Counted from the stretch's first letter, positions 7,831 to 17,114 are shown. The stretch: 64,000 nucleotides of DNA from Xanthobacteraceae bacterium (GCA_019746135.1 JAIESI010000176.1:1-64000); one strand, 5' to 3'. Notes: generated by a model not told the origin, from the letters alone. Numbers and translations are program-made.

Positions 7831-8895
7831 ATGCCCGGGATGAAATTCGGATTGTTCGGCAGCGCGCAGGCGCAACGCGGCGGCCCCGACCTCGACAGCG
7901 GTCAGGGGTTCCGGGATTACATTGAATACAACGTCGAGGCGGAGGCGCTGGGCTATGACTCGACCTTCGTGGTCGAGCACCACTTCACCGGATTCGGCCA
8001 GGTTTCGGCGTCGCTGAACCTTCTGACCTGGGTTGCCGCGAACACGTCGACGTTGCGGCTCGGCACCGCGGTGATCGTGCTGCCCTGGCACAACCCGGTG
8101 CTGCTCGCCGAGCAGGCGGCGACCATCGATCTTTTGTCCGGCGGGCGGCTCGAATTCGGCGTCGGCAAGGGCTACCGCCACAACGAATTCGCAAGCTTCT
8201 GCATCCCGATCGAGGAGGCCGACGAGCGGTTCGAGGAGGGGCTTGCGCTGATCCTGAAGTCGTGGACCTCGAACGAGCGGTTCTCGCACCACGGCAAGTT
8301 CTGGCATTTCGAGAACATCATCGTCGAGCCGCCGACCAGGCAGAAGCCGCATCCGCCGATCTGGATGGCGGCCGGCAATCCGGATTCGATCCGCAAGGTG
8401 GCGCGGCGCGGCTGCAAGCTGATGCTCGACCAGCTGGCGTCGACGCAGCTCGCGATCGACCGTTTCAACATCTACAAGGCCGAAGTCGAGGCCATGGGCC
8501 GCAAGTTCGATCCGATGGACGTGGCGGTGAGCCGCGCCTTCTTCGTCGCGAAGAACGCCGAGGACAAGGCCAGGGCCATCGAGGCGCGGCTCGCCAACCA
8601 GACGCGGCTTGCGAAATTGGCGCAGGTGCCGGGCGGCGACAGCAAGTCGAGCATGCTGTCGTTCGACCAGACGCTCGATGCCGCGGCCGAGAGCGCGATG
8701 TTCGGCACGCCGGACGAGATCGCGGAAAAGCTCGCACGGCTGCGGGCGGCGGGCGTCGAGCACATCCTGCTCAACGGGCCTTCGGGCTCGCGCGAGAACC
8801 TCCGCGCCTTCGCCCGCGATGTGATGCCGGCCTTCTCGGGGCCTGCGCCGAAGGCCGCAGTGCCGCGCCCGCAACCGCAGCTCGTGAACAGCTAA
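7831..8895 (+). CDS. LLM-class (bacterial luciferase-like) flavin-dependent monooxygenase
   Basis: A 354-residue luciferase-like monooxygenase. The MKFGLFG N-terminus, the VVEHHFT segment, the RLGTAVIVLPWHNPVLLAEQ strand and the DLLSGGRLEFGVGKGYRHNEF motif are diagnostic of the F420/FMN TIM-barrel family. Members use reduced flavin supplied by a partner reductase to oxygenate a small molecule. Two in-frame ATGs, 7831 and 7840, are possible and the ribosome-binding evidence does not separate them. Its stop is one base before the GTG of the MFS transporter, so the two are translationally linked and the transporter may import its substrate. Confidence 0.88.
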   Translation: MPGMKFGLFGSAQAQRGGPDLDSGQGFRDYIEYNVEAEALGYDSTFVVEHHFTGFGQVSASLNLLTWVAANTSTLRLGTAVIVLPWHNPVLLAEQAATIDLLSGGRLEFGVGKGYRHNEFASFCIPIEEADERFEEGLALILKSWTSNERFSHHGKFWHFENIIVEPPTRQKPHPPIWMAAGNPDSIRKVARRGCKLMLDQLASTQLAIDRFNIYKAEVEAMGRKFDPMDVAVSRAFFVAKNAEDKARAIEARLANQTRLAKLAQVPGGDSKSSMLSFDQTLDAAAESAMFGTPDEIAEKLARLRAAGVEHILLNGPSGSRENLRAFARDVMPAFSGPAPKAAVPRPQPQLVNS

Positions 8896-8896
8896 C

Positions 8897-10165
8897 GTGC
8901 ACAAGCCGGTTGCCCGCGGCAGCGGCATTCCGCCGCTGATCAAACGCAACACCGCGCTGTTTGCGCTGTCGCAGTCGTTCATCGGCGCAGGCACGCAGCT
9001 CGCCTACGGCATCGGCCCGCTGATGGTGCTGGCGGTGACCGGCTCGGCGAGCCTTGCCGGGCTGACGGTCGGGCTGTTCGGGGTAAGCCGTTTTCTGGTG
9101 TCCTATCCGATCGGCCAGATCACCGACCGGTTCGGCCGCAACCCCGGCATCCTGTTCGGGCAGGGGCTGGCGATGCTCGGCACGCTGCTCACCGGGATCG
9201 CGATGCTGCTGAACAGCGCGGTGGGCCTGACGTTCGGTATGATCGTGTTCACCATGGGCGTCAGCGCGGGCCAGCAGCTCCGGGTCGCTGCGGCCGACAT
9301 GTATCCGCCGCGGATGCGCGGGATGGCGCTGGGCTTCATCGCCACCGGCTCGCTGGTCGGCGTCGCGACAAGCCCGCTGGTGATGGCACTCGCCGAAATG
9401 GTGTCGCAGCGGACCGGTTATTCGGCGCTCGGGCTGCCCTGGCTGATGATGCCGGCGCTGATCCTCGCCGGCATGGCGCTGGTGACCTTCGTGCGTCCCG
9501 ATCCGAAGGAGATCGGGATGAACCTGCAACGTTATTATCCGGACTATACGCCGCCGCCGCAACGCGCCGCAGGCGAGGCGCCCGCGTTCAATTCGTGGGA
9601 TCTCGTTCGCAACGTGCCGACGCGCCTTGCGATCCTGTCGAACTGCGCGGGACAGGGCAACATGGCGATCGTCATGGTGCTGACCTCGCTGGTGCTGTCG
9701 CATCACGGCCATTCGCTGACCGCGATCACCATCTCGCACATGTTCCATTCGGCCGGCATGTTCGCGTTCACCATCCCGATCGGCTGGGCCGCCGATCGCT
9801 ACGGCCGCGAGCAGGTGATGTATCCGGGCGTGGCGATCGCGCTCGTCGGCGCGTTGTTTGTCGCCTTCGCCGAAGGGTTCGTCTCAGTGACGCTCGGCAC
9901 GTTCCTCGTCGGCCTCGGCTGGTGCGCCGCCAACGTCGCGTCGACCGCGATGATCGCCGACCATGTCGAAACCCAGCATCGCGGCCGGGCCATCGGCGTC
10001 AGCGAGAGCGGCGGAGGGGCGATGACGGTGCTCGCCGCGATCGTGACCGGCCCGCTGGTGGAATGCGCAAGCCTGCCGGCCGCGGGGATCGCGGCGGTGC
10101 TGATCGCGGTGGTGCCGCTTGCGGCGCTGGCGTGGGTGAAGCTCGCGCAGCGCAGGGCTGCGTGA
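8897..10165 (+). CDS. MFS transporter
   Basis: A 422-residue major facilitator with about 12 predicted membrane segments in two halves joined by a hydrophilic loop near residues 205-235. The loop-2/3 signature is visible as GQITDRFGRNPGILFG, and the second-half counterpart as GWAADRYGREQVMYPG. It begins with GTG one base after the monooxygenase stop, so coupling with that enzyme is likely. The substrate cannot be predicted, and uptake of an aromatic or organic acid is only an inference from context. The 3' end converges on the ABC-2 permease gene. Confidence 0.9.
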   Translation: MHKPVARGSGIPPLIKRNTALFALSQSFIGAGTQLAYGIGPLMVLAVTGSASLAGLTVGLFGVSRFLVSYPIGQITDRFGRNPGILFGQGLAMLGTLLTGIAMLLNSAVGLTFGMIVFTMGVSAGQQLRVAAADMYPPRMRGMALGFIATGSLVGVATSPLVMALAEMVSQRTGYSALGLPWLMMPALILAGMALVTFVRPDPKEIGMNLQRYYPDYTPPPQRAAGEAPAFNSWDLVRNVPTRLAILSNCAGQGNMAIVMVLTSLVLSHHGHSLTAITISHMFHSAGMFAFTIPIGWAADRYGREQVMYPGVAIALVGALFVAFAEGFVSVTLGTFLVGLGWCAANVASTAMIADHVETQHRGRAIGVSESGGGAMTVLAAIVTGPLVECASLPAAGIAAVLIAVVPLAALAWVKLAQRRAA

Positions 10166-10169
10166 ACTG

Positions 10170-10190
10170 AGCCCGCTCCGCGCGGGGGCT
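10170..10190. terminator. Weak bidirectional hairpin between convergent genes
   Basis: Arms around agccc (10170-10174) and gggct (10186-10190), with extra GC pairing inside, form a short hairpin in the 24-base space between the convergent MFS and ABC-permease genes. There is no clear T-run, so a terminator role is tentative. Confidence 0.35.
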
Positions 10191-10951
10191 TACTTCTTGA
10201 TCTTGTAGCCCGTCTTGAAAAACCACCAGACGATGCCGAGACAGATCGACAGAAATACCGCGATCATGACGATGCTCACGGTCACGCTCACGTCGGCGAC
10301 CTCGAAAAAGCTCCAGCGGAAGCCCGAGATCAGGTAGACGATCGGGTTGAACAGGCTGACCGTCTGCCAGAATGGCGGCAGCACGTTGATCGAATAAAAG
10401 CTGCCGCCGAGGAAGGTGAGCGGCGTGATGATCAGGAGCGGGATGATCTGCAGCTTCTCGAAGCCCTCGGCCCACAGCCCGATGATGAAGCCGAACAAGC
10501 TGAAGGTTACCGAAGTCAGCACCAGGAACATGATCATCAAGGCCGGATGCTCGATACGCAGCGGCACGAAAAATGCCGCGGTCGCGAGCGTGATGAGGCC
10601 GAGGATGATCGACTTGGTTGCGGCTGCGCCGACATAGCCCAGCACGATCTCGATCGCCGATATTGGGGCGGAAAGAATTTCGAAGATCGTACCGACGAAT
10701 CTTGGGAAATAGATGCCGAACGAGGCGTTCATCACGCTCTGCGTCAGCAGCATCATCATGACCAGACCCGGCACGATGAACGCACCGTAATGGACGTTCT
10801 CGATCTCCGGGATGCGCGAGCCGATCGCAGCGCCGAACACCACGAAGTAGAGCGCGGTCGAAATGACCGGCGATACGATGCTCTGGAAGATGGTGCGCCC
10901 GGTGCGCGCCATCTCGAACCGGTAGATCGCCCAGACGGCGCGATAATTCAT
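10190..10951 (-). CDS. ABC-2 type transporter permease
   Basis: A 253-residue integral membrane protein with about six hydrophobic segments of the ABC-2 (DrrB/NodJ-like) family. The ABC-2 signature region is the [20 protein letters not shown] segment (residues 182-201). It makes an exporter with the ATPase encoded immediately upstream. The ATG overlaps the ATPase stop as ATGA (10948-10951), so the two are translationally coupled. Relatives include NodJ-type lipo-oligosaccharide exporters and multidrug exporters; nothing here decides between them. Confidence 0.9.
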   Translation of the reverse strand: MNYRAVWAIYRFEMARTGRTIFQSIVSPVISTALYFVVFGAAIGSRIPEIENVHYGAFIVPGLVMMMLLTQSVMNASFGIYFPRFVGTIFEILSAPISAIEIVLGYVGAAATKSIILGLITLATAAFFVPLRIEHPALMIMFLVLTSVTFSLFGFIIGLWAEGFEKLQIIPLLIITPLTFLGGSFYSINVLPPFWQTVSLFNPIVYLISGFRWSFFEVADVSVTVSIVMIAVFLSICLGIVWWFFKTGYKIKK

Positions 10952-11874
10952 GTCTCGCTCCTGACCAGATCGACGAAGATGTCTTCGAGCGAGCTTTGCG
11001 TGGTGTGAATGTCTTTCAGGCGGATGCCCTGGCGCAGCAGTTCCTCGATCAGCCGCGTCACGCCGCGGCGGTCGCCCTGCGCCTCGTATGTGTAGATCAG
11101 CGCATGCCCGTCGGCGGACAGCTCGAGGTCGTAGCCTTCGAGGCCAGCCGGCACCGCGCCGAGCTTTTGCTGAAGCTCGAGCGTCATCTGCTTCTTGCCG
11201 AGCTTGTGCATCAGCTCGATCTTGTCCTCGACCAGGATCAGCTCGTCCTTGTTGATGACACCGACGCGGTCGGCCATCAGCTCGGCCTCCTCGATGTAGT
11301 GGGTGGTGAGGATGATGGTGACGCCGGAGGCGCGAAGCTTGCGCACCACCTCCCACATGTCCTTGCGAAGCTCGACATCGACGCCCGCGGTCGGCTCGTC
11401 GAGGAACAGGATCTGCGGCTCGTGCACCAGCGCCTTGGCGATCAGCACGCGACGCTTCATGCCGCCGGACAGCGTCATGATCTTGGAGTCTCTCTTGTCC
11501 CACAGCGACACGTCGCGCAGCACCTGCTCGACATAGGCCGGATTGGCCGGCTTGCCGAACAGGCCGCGGCTGAAGGTCGTGGTCGCCCAGACCGACTCGA
11601 AGGCGTCGGTGTGCAGCTCCTGCGGCACGAGACCGATCAGCGAGCGGGCGGCGCGATAGTCGCGCACATGGTCGTGGCCGTCGACCGTCACGGTGCCGGA
11701 CGAGGCGTTGACGATGCCGCAGACGATGCCGATCAGCGTGGTCTTGCCGGCACCGTTCGGCCCGAGCAGCGCGAAGATCTCGCCGCGGCGGATGTCGAGA
11801 TTGATGTTCTTGAGCGCCTTGAAGCCGGTCGCGTAGGTCTTCGACAGGTTGGCGATGGACAGGATGGTTTGCAC
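10948..11874 (-). CDS. ABC transporter ATP-binding protein (ABC-2 exporter)
   Basis: About 308 residues if the GTG at 11874 is used. Walker A is GPNGAGKTT at about residues 38-46, the signature is LSGGMKRR, Walker B is [12 protein letters not shown], and the H-loop lies in TTHYIEEAE. The C-terminal extension after the nucleotide-binding domain is typical of DrrA/CcmA-like exporters. The open frame runs upstream to 11979, but that extension has no family likeness and crosses a repeat hairpin. The GTG lacks a good ribosome-binding site, so the start is uncertain. It pairs with the downstream permease. Confidence 0.85.
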   Translation of the reverse strand: MQTILSIANLSKTYATGFKALKNINLDIRRGEIFALLGPNGAGKTTLIGIVCGIVNASSGTVTVDGHDHVRDYRAARSLIGLVPQELHTDAFESVWATTTFSRGLFGKPANPAYVEQVLRDVSLWDKRDSKIMTLSGGMKRRVLIAKALVHEPQILFLDEPTAGVDVELRKDMWEVVRKLRASGVTIILTTHYIEEAELMADRVGVINKDELILVEDKIELMHKLGKKQMTLELQQKLGAVPAGLEGYDLELSADGHALIYTYEAQGDRRGVTRLIEELLRQGIRLKDIHTTQSSLEDIFVDLVRSET

Positions 11875-11943
11875 GGGGAGGGAAGGTCCGGCGATTGGAG
11901 GTCGCCGGGATATGAGCGCTGGATGGCGAAAATGCCACCCTCG

Positions 11944-11965
11944 CGCCGCCCTAAATCGGGCGGCG
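11944..11965 (-). terminator. Hairpin after the first Bug gene (part of a duplicated motif)
   Basis: Perfect 8-base arms cgccgccc (11944-11951) and gggcggcg (11958-11965) flank a 6-base loop just downstream of the Bug gene at 11999-12982. The 28 bases at 11955-11982 recur with one difference at 13127-13154, after the second Bug gene. Confidence 0.5.
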
Positions 11966-11998
11966 TGGCGTTCTTGCAACGCTCTATCTTGTGTGCGG

Positions 11999-12982
11999 TC
12001 AGTTCTGCGTGGCGGCCAGATTGCCGTCAGCCACGATCTTGCCGTAGCGGGCGCGGTCGCTTTCGATCAGTTTGGCGAATTCCGCAGGGCCGATGATGTT
12101 GAGCTCGGCGCCCAATTCGGCGACGCGATTTTTGAGGGCGCTATCGCCCTGCAATTGCCGGAAGGCCCATGCCAGCCGGTCGATCGCCACTTGCGGCGTC
12201 TTGGCGGGCGCGAGATACCCGTACCAGAAGGTGCCGGTCATCTCCGGCCTGCCGAGCTCCGCCATGGTCGGAACCCGGGGCAGGGCGCTGATGCGTGTTG
12301 CATTGAGCGTTGCGAGCGCCAGGAGCTTGCCGGTGTCGAGATGGCCCTTGATCGGCGGGATCACCAGAAACATGGCGTCGAGCCGGTCGCCCAGCATATC
12401 GACGATCGCGTGAGCCGCGGCATTGTAGAGAACGGGATTGATGCTGATGCCGGCGGTTTTCTTGAACAGCTCCACCGACAGGTGCATCTCGCCGCCAAGA
12501 CCTTGAACGCCGAACTGCAGCTTGCCGGGATTGTTCTTCGCGTAGGCGATGAGCTCATCGACCGACTTGACGCCGAGCGTGGGGCGCACGACCAGCACGG
12601 CCGGTTGCAAGACTGCGACGGATACCGGCCGGAAATCGCGGGCGGGAACGTAATCCATCTTTTGCGGAAAATGCTCGGTGACGACAATCGGCGCCGGCGG
12701 GCTGAACAGAAGCGTATAGCCGTCGGGCGTAGCGTTTGCGACCAGCGCCGCAGCGAGGCGGGCGCCCGCACCGGGCTTGTTCTCGATGACAAACTTCTGG
12801 TTCAGATGTTTTTCGGCGGCGTCTGCCGTGATCCGGGCCGCGGTATCGACGCCGGCTCCGGCACCGAACGGCACGATCACACGGATCGGACGGTTCGGAT
12901 AGTCCGCGTCCTGAGCCAATGCCGGCGCGCTCGTGCCGAGCGCGAGCAAAGCGCCGACAATCCACCGCGACGTTCTGTGCAT
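11999..12982 (-). CDS. Bug/TctC-family tripartite tricarboxylate transporter substrate-binding protein
   Basis: A 327-residue periplasmic solute-binding protein with a signal peptide ending ALAQD and the family hallmark [18 protein letters not shown] straight after it. The mature part shows the usual [17 protein letters not shown] and RVPTMAELG segments. Bug proteins bind carboxylates or related small acids for a TctA/TctB permease. Start 12982 is preferred over 13009 because AGGGAGG lies 7 bases upstream and the signal peptide then starts at MHRTSR. No permease gene is adjacent. It is closely related to the next gene upstream, so the pair looks like a tandem duplication. Confidence 0.9.
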   Translation of the reverse strand: MHRTSRWIVGALLALGTSAPALAQDADYPNRPIRVIVPFGAGAGVDTAARITADAAEKHLNQKFVIENKPGAGARLAAALVANATPDGYTLLFSPPAPIVVTEHFPQKMDYVPARDFRPVSVAVLQPAVLVVRPTLGVKSVDELIAYAKNNPGKLQFGVQGLGGEMHLSVELFKKTAGISINPVLYNAAAHAIVDMLGDRLDAMFLVIPPIKGHLDTGKLLALATLNATRISALPRVPTMAELGRPEMTGTFWYGYLAPAKTPQVAIDRLAWAFRQLQGDSALKNRVAELGAELNIIGPAEFAKLIESDRARYGKIVADGNLAATQN

Positions 12983-13118
12983 AACGGGCCTCCCTTGCCG
13001 AACGATCAAGCGATGTTGGCAGGCTCCGGGCCCGATGCAAAGGCGACATTGTCAGCCGTTGACAGCGCAGCCGCGCTCCCGGTGGAAATGTGACGAAGGA
13101 TGGACCGTGCGCTATGGC

Positions 13119-13135
13119 CCGCCCGGATCGGGCGG
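13119..13135 (-). terminator. Hairpin after the second Bug gene
   Basis: Arms ccgcccg (13119-13125) and cgggcgg (13129-13135) with a 3-base loop lie 43 bases beyond the stop of the Bug gene at 13178-14170. The right arm is part of the 28-base motif also found after the first Bug gene. Confidence 0.5.
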
Positions 13136-13177
13136 CGTGGCGTTCCTGCAACGCCTGACCTTGGGTCAGTTCTGGGG

Positions 13178-14170
13178 TCAGTTCTGCTTGGCGAGATTGC
13201 CTTCTTTCACGATCTTGCCGTATCGGGCGCGGTCCCGCTCGATCAGCCGGGCGAATTCGGCCGGACCGATCGGCGCAAGCTCGGCGCCCATCTCGGCGAC
13301 GCGCGTGGCCAGGGCCGTGTCGGACCGAAGCTGCGCAAATGCGTGCGCAAGCTTGTCGATGATCGGTTTGGGCGTCTTCGAGGGGGCGAAATAGCCGAAC
13401 CAGATCGTGCCCGTCATTTCGCTGCGGCCGACCTCGGCCATTGTCGGCACATTCGGCAACGCCTCGATCCGCCTGGCGTTGAGCGTGGCCAGCGCGATCA
13501 GCTTGCCGCTGTCCACGTGCGCCTTGATCGGCGGCACCACCAGGAACATGGCATCGAGCCGGTCGGCCAGCAGATCGACGATCGCCTGCGCTCCGGCGTT
13601 GTAAGGAACGGGCGTAATGTCCATTCCGGCGGTCTTCTTGAAATGCTCGAGCGTCAGGTGCATCTCGCCGCCGATTCCCTGCACGCCGAATGACAGCTTG
13701 CCGGGATTTTTCTTGGCGTAGGCAACGAACTCATCGACCGATCTCACGCCGAGCGTCGGCCGCACGATCAGCAGGGCCGGCTGGAACATGCCGTTGGCGA
13801 CCGGCTGGAAATCCTGCGCCGGATCGAAGTCGGGTTTGGGCGGGAAGAACTCCTGCACCACGATCGGCGAAGGGCTGGTAAACAGGAGCGTGTATCCGTC
13901 CGGTGCCGATTTCGCGACCATGGAGGTGCCGACCCTCTGGCTGCCGCCGGGCTTGTTCTCGATGACGAACTTCTGGCCGAGGTGCTTTTCTGCCGCAGCA
14001 GCGGTGATCCGTGCCGCATTGTCGATGCCCGCGCCCGCGCCGACGGGCACGATCACGCGGATCGGGCGATTGGGGTAGTCGGCGCTGTCCTGGGCGGCGG
14101 TTGGCAGACACGCCGCCAGCAACAGAGCCGCGCCGAGCGCGCAATCCCGCAACGAAGCTTGAGTGAGCAT
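13178..14170 (-). CDS. Bug/TctC-family tripartite tricarboxylate transporter substrate-binding protein
   Basis: A 330-residue paralogue of the neighbouring Bug protein, with a signal peptide (hydrophobic core ALGAALLLAACL) and the mature start [18 protein letters not shown]. Long stretches match the neighbour, for example [32 protein letters not shown] and GPAEFARLIE. GGAAGGAG lies 6-7 bases before the ATG. The divergent MarR-family gene starts 131 bases away, so expression may be under its control. No membrane components are adjacent; it may share the TctAB system at 21840-23793 or one elsewhere. Confidence 0.9.
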   Translation of the reverse strand: MLTQASLRDCALGAALLLAACLPTAAQDSADYPNRPIRVIVPVGAGAGIDNAARITAAAAEKHLGQKFVIENKPGGSQRVGTSMVAKSAPDGYTLLFTSPSPIVVQEFFPPKPDFDPAQDFQPVANGMFQPALLIVRPTLGVRSVDEFVAYAKKNPGKLSFGVQGIGGEMHLTLEHFKKTAGMDITPVPYNAGAQAIVDLLADRLDAMFLVVPPIKAHVDSGKLIALATLNARRIEALPNVPTMAEVGRSEMTGTIWFGYFAPSKTPKPIIDKLAHAFAQLRSDTALATRVAEMGAELAPIGPAEFARLIERDRARYGKIVKEGNLAKQN

Positions 14171-14231
14171 GACGGACTCCTTCCTGAAGGACCGGTCAGC
14201 AACATTCGACGGGCATTTGCGTCCTTGATCG

Positions 14232-14279
14232 TTGAAATTTCCATGAGATCATTGCGAAGTCAACATTGAAATTACAATG
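14232..14279. promoter_or_regulatory. Candidate MarR operator region
   Basis: The 131-base gap between the divergent Bug and MarR genes is AT-richer than its surroundings. It contains the perfect inverted repeat cattg-6-caatg at 14264-14279 and a direct repeat ttgaaatt at 14232-14239 and 14266-14273. MarR proteins commonly bind such short palindromes between themselves and a divergent target gene. The binding role is inferred. Confidence 0.4.
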
Positions 14280-14301
14280 AATTCTCGATTATACAGGGCC
14301 G

Positions 14302-14829
14302 ATGCCCAAACCTGTTTCCAAGCCTGCCTCACCGTCTCATGCCGGGCCACAGGTGCCGGTCGACCGCCGGTTCGGTTATCGCTTCAACAGGATTGCCGAT
14401 GCGCTGGCGCAGCAAACCCTGCTGTACAGCCGCCGCGAGTTCGGACTCAATCTCGCCGAGCACCGGATCGTCGCGGTGCTGTCGCAATCCGACGCGCTTT
14501 CGATCCGGGAGATCGCCGAGCACACCCAGCTCGACAAGGCGCACGCCACGCGTGCCCTGACCGACCTCATCGACCGCGGGCTGGCGACGCGGGTCGTCGA
14601 CGCGCAGGACCGGCGGCTGCGGGTGGTCCGCCTCACGCCGGCGGGCCGTTCGATTGCCGATGCGACAGGCCCCTTCATCCGCGAGCGGCAGGAGCGGCTC
14701 GAAGGCTGTGTCTCGGCGGCGGATTTCCGCGTGTTCGACGAGGTCCTCGCGCTCATGACCGCGGAAGCGGAGCGGATGCTCGCCGAGGAAATGAACAAGG
14801 GCCAGGAGCGCCACAGCGCGAGAGGGTAA
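14302..14829 (+). CDS. MarR-family transcriptional regulator
   Basis: A 175-residue winged-helix regulator. The helix-turn-helix region is ALSIREIAEHTQLDKAHATRALTDLIDRGLATR (given in parts: SIREIAEHTQLDKAHATRAL then TDLIDRGLA), followed by the wing DAQDRRLRVVRLTPAG. A disordered tail of about 25 residues precedes the dimerisation helix. It is divergent from the second Bug gene and lies 4 bases before the arylsulfotransferase-like gene, so it may control both. Many MarR proteins in such places respond to aromatic acids. Confidence 0.88.
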   Translation: MPKPVSKPASPSHAGPQVPVDRRFGYRFNRIADALAQQTLLYSRREFGLNLAEHRIVAVLSQSDALSIREIAEHTQLDKAHATRALTDLIDRGLATRVVDAQDRRLRVVRLTPAGRSIADATGPFIRERQERLEGCVSAADFRVFDEVLALMTAEAERMLAEEMNKGQERHSARG

Positions 14830-14833
14830 AGGT

Positions 14834-15904
14834 ATGCGTCACCGCGAATTCGGACTGCTGCTTCACGACCGGGAGCGGACCACGCCCGGCTATACGCTGT
14901 TCTCGCCGTTGAACGGCAAGGCGACCTACATCGTCGGGCTGCACGGCGATGTCGTGCACGAATGGCATCATCCACTGGTCACCGGCACCTATGGATATCT
15001 GCTGGAGAACGGCAACCTGCTCTGGGCCGGGCGCCTGAAGGAAGGGCCGCAGCACATGGGCGGGCGCGGCGGGCTCATTCGCGAATACGACTGGAACGGC
15101 AAGGTGCTGTGGGAGCACACCCATGTCGGCCAGCACCACGACCTGCGGCGGCTGCCGAACGGCAACACGATTTTCCTCGGCTGGGAGGTGGTGCCGCCGG
15201 AGATTGCCAGGCGCATTCCCGGCGGGCTGCCCGGCACCAGCCATCCCGACGGCTGCATGTACGGCGACACGATCCTGGAGATCACACCCGAGGGGAAGAC
15301 GGTGTGGGAGTGGCAGGCCTGGCGCGACATGGAGGTGGAGAAATACCCTCTCGTGAGCAACCAGCTTCGCGACGAATTCGCCCACGCCAACGCGATCTTT
15401 CCGCTGCCGAACGGCGACATCTACATCAGCTTTCGCCGCCTCAACATGATCGGGCTGATCGACAGGCAGACCAAAAAGATGAAGTGGGAGCACCGCGACG
15501 AAAGCTTCGGCATGCAGCACGACTGCGTGCTGCTGCCGAACGGCAACCTCACGCTGTTCGCGAACGGCATCAACACCACGACCAATCCGTTCTCGCGGGT
15601 GATCGAGATCGATCCCAACACGCACAAGGCGGTGTGGGAGTATCGGGCCAAGCCCGCCTATACCTTCTTCAGCCCGCACATCAGCGGCGCGCAGCGGCTG
15701 CCCACCGGCAACACGCTGATATGCGAGGGGCAATGGGGGCGGCTGTTCGAGGTGACGCCTGCGGGCGAGATCGTCTGGGAATATGTCAGCCCGTTCATGG
15801 GACCGGACCGGGCGGGCGATCCGTCGAACGAGGTGTTCCGGGCCTATCGCTATCCGGCGGACTCGCCGCAAATCCGGAACCGGGTGAAGTCGGTTTACGC
15901 TTGA
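14834..15904 (+). CDS. Arylsulfotransferase (ASST)-family beta-propeller protein
   Basis: A 356-residue protein built of repeated blades with the recurring pattern of LPNGN, LPNGD or LPTGN followed by an aromatic strand and KxxWEH/WEW. This is the arrangement of the arylsulfate sulfotransferase (ASST) family. Candidate active-site histidines occur in GQHHDLRRLPNGN and FAHANAIFPLP. Unlike classic periplasmic ASST it has no signal peptide and is much shorter than the roughly 600-residue enterobacterial enzyme, so it is probably cytoplasmic and its activity is unproven. AAAGG precedes the start, 4 bases after the MarR stop, implying one transcript. Confidence 0.8.
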   Translation: MRHREFGLLLHDRERTTPGYTLFSPLNGKATYIVGLHGDVVHEWHHPLVTGTYGYLLENGNLLWAGRLKEGPQHMGGRGGLIREYDWNGKVLWEHTHVGQHHDLRRLPNGNTIFLGWEVVPPEIARRIPGGLPGTSHPDGCMYGDTILEITPEGKTVWEWQAWRDMEVEKYPLVSNQLRDEFAHANAIFPLPNGDIYISFRRLNMIGLIDRQTKKMKWEHRDESFGMQHDCVLLPNGNLTLFANGINTTTNPFSRVIEIDPNTHKAVWEYRAKPAYTFFSPHISGAQRLPTGNTLICEGQWGRLFEVTPAGEIVWEYVSPFMGPDRAGDPSNEVFRAYRYPADSPQIRNRVKSVYA

Positions 15905-15905
15905 A

Positions 15906-15942
15906 ACGGGACCAGGGCGGCGCACGGCGGTCTTGGTCCCGT
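15906..15942 (+). terminator. Hairpin after the ASST-family gene
   Basis: Exact 9-base arms acgggacca (15906-15914) and tggtcccgt (15934-15942) begin two bases after the ASST-like stop and enclose a 19-base loop. There is no strong T-run, so a factor-dependent or weak terminator is plausible. Confidence 0.45.
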
Positions 15943-16008
15943 GCCTTATGCAGTCTTGGGTTCCCGTGCTAAAATAGGCTCCGCATCGCAACCGCAATGG
16001 GAATGACC

Positions 16009-17022
16009 ATGCACGTCCAAGCCTTGGGATATGTCGGAGTTCGCTGCAAGAGCCTCGAAGACTGGGCGAGCTACGGCCAGAACTTCCTCGGGCTGCAGCG
16101 CATCGACAAGTCGCGCGCGACGATGGCGTTCCGCATGGACGACCGCAAGCAGCGCCTCGTGGTCGACGCCGACGGCGGGCAGGGCATCGGCTTCTTCGGC
16201 TGGGAGGTGGCGGATGGGGCCGCGCTCGACGCGGTCGCGGCGAAACTCGAGACGCACGGCACCAAGGTGGCGCGCGGCTCCCGGGCGCTGGCCGACGAGC
16301 GGCACGTCAAGGACCTGGTCGTGGCGAGCGATCCGGCGGGCAACCGGCTGGAGTTCTTCCATGGTGCCGCGACCGCTTCCGACCCGTTCAAGCCCGGCCG
16401 CAACATCTCCGGGTTCCGCACCGGACCGCTGGGCATGGGCCATGTGGTGATGCACTTCGAGCGGCTCGCCGAGGTGATGCCGTTCTACCAGGACATCCTC
16501 GAGTTCAAGCTCAGCGACTACTGGATGCGGCCGTTCCCCGGCTATTTCTTCCACGTCAATCCGCGCCATCACAGCTTCGCCATGATGGAGACCGGAAAGA
16601 ATATGGTCCACCACATGATGGTCGAGCTGTTCAGCTTCGACGACGTGGGACAGGGCTACGATCTCGCGCTCGGCGATCCCGACAAGATCGCAGTCACGCT
16701 CGGCCGGCACTCGGGCGACTACGTGACCTCGTTCTACACCTACAACCCGTCGGGCTTCATGGTTGAGTACGGCTGGGGCGGCCAGTGCATCGACGATGCC
16801 ACCTGGAAGCCGTTCGAGCGCGAGCTTGGGCCGAGTCTCTGGGGCCATGACCGCAAGTGGATGTCACCGGAGAAGCGCGAGGAGTCGCGCCAGCTCTGCA
16901 TCCAGTCCGCGGAAGCGGGTTTGCGCCAGCCGGTGCAGGTGCTCGACGGCAACTTCAACCAGATGCCGGGCGTCTGTCCGTGGTGGGACAGCATGAAGGC
17001 GCAGCAAAAAGCCACCGCCTGA
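16009..17022 (+). CDS. Type I (VOC-fold) extradiol ring-cleavage dioxygenase, BphC-like
   Basis: A 337-residue two-domain vicinal-oxygen-chelate protein of the 2,3-dihydroxybiphenyl 1,2-dioxygenase type. The C-terminal catalytic domain has the expected Fe(II) ligands H145 (GMGHVVMH), H202 (VHHMMVEL) and E253 (GFMVEYGW). Y245 (YTYNPSG) matches the conserved active-site tyrosine. These positions lie very close to those of BphC. The ATG at 16009 is taken, with GGGA 7 bases upstream; an in-frame ATG at 15997 would add four residues. It is monocistronic, with no aromatic hydroxylase next to it, so the catechol it cleaves is unknown. Confidence 0.9.
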   Translation: MHVQALGYVGVRCKSLEDWASYGQNFLGLQRIDKSRATMAFRMDDRKQRLVVDADGGQGIGFFGWEVADGAALDAVAAKLETHGTKVARGSRALADERHVKDLVVASDPAGNRLEFFHGAATASDPFKPGRNISGFRTGPLGMGHVVMHFERLAEVMPFYQDILEFKLSDYWMRPFPGYFFHVNPRHHSFAMMETGKNMVHHMMVELFSFDDVGQGYDLALGDPDKIAVTLGRHSGDYVTSFYTYNPSGFMVEYGWGGQCIDDATWKPFERELGPSLWGHDRKWMSPEKREESRQLCIQSAEAGLRQPVQVLDGNFNQMPGVCPWWDSMKAQQKATA

Positions 17023-17054
17023 AACGAGATTGGCGCAACTGATATATAAAAATT

Positions 17055-17085
17055 CGACGCCCTCTCCGTAACGGAGAGGGCGTCG
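17055..17085. terminator. Strong bidirectional terminator
   Basis: A perfect 14-base stem (17055-17068 with 17072-17085) closed by a taa loop lies between the convergent dioxygenase and RTX genes. The minus-strand transcript continues into AATTTTTATAT, a good U-rich tail, so it should end RTX transcription efficiently. The plus-strand tail is weaker. Confidence 0.8.
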
Positions 17086-17114
17086 TCGTTTGCCTCAATT
17101 CGCAGCGGCCGCGA

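Noticed and set aside
12983-13009. Upstream ATG for the first Bug gene
   Set aside because: AGGGAGG lies next to the downstream ATG at 12982 and gives a normal signal peptide.
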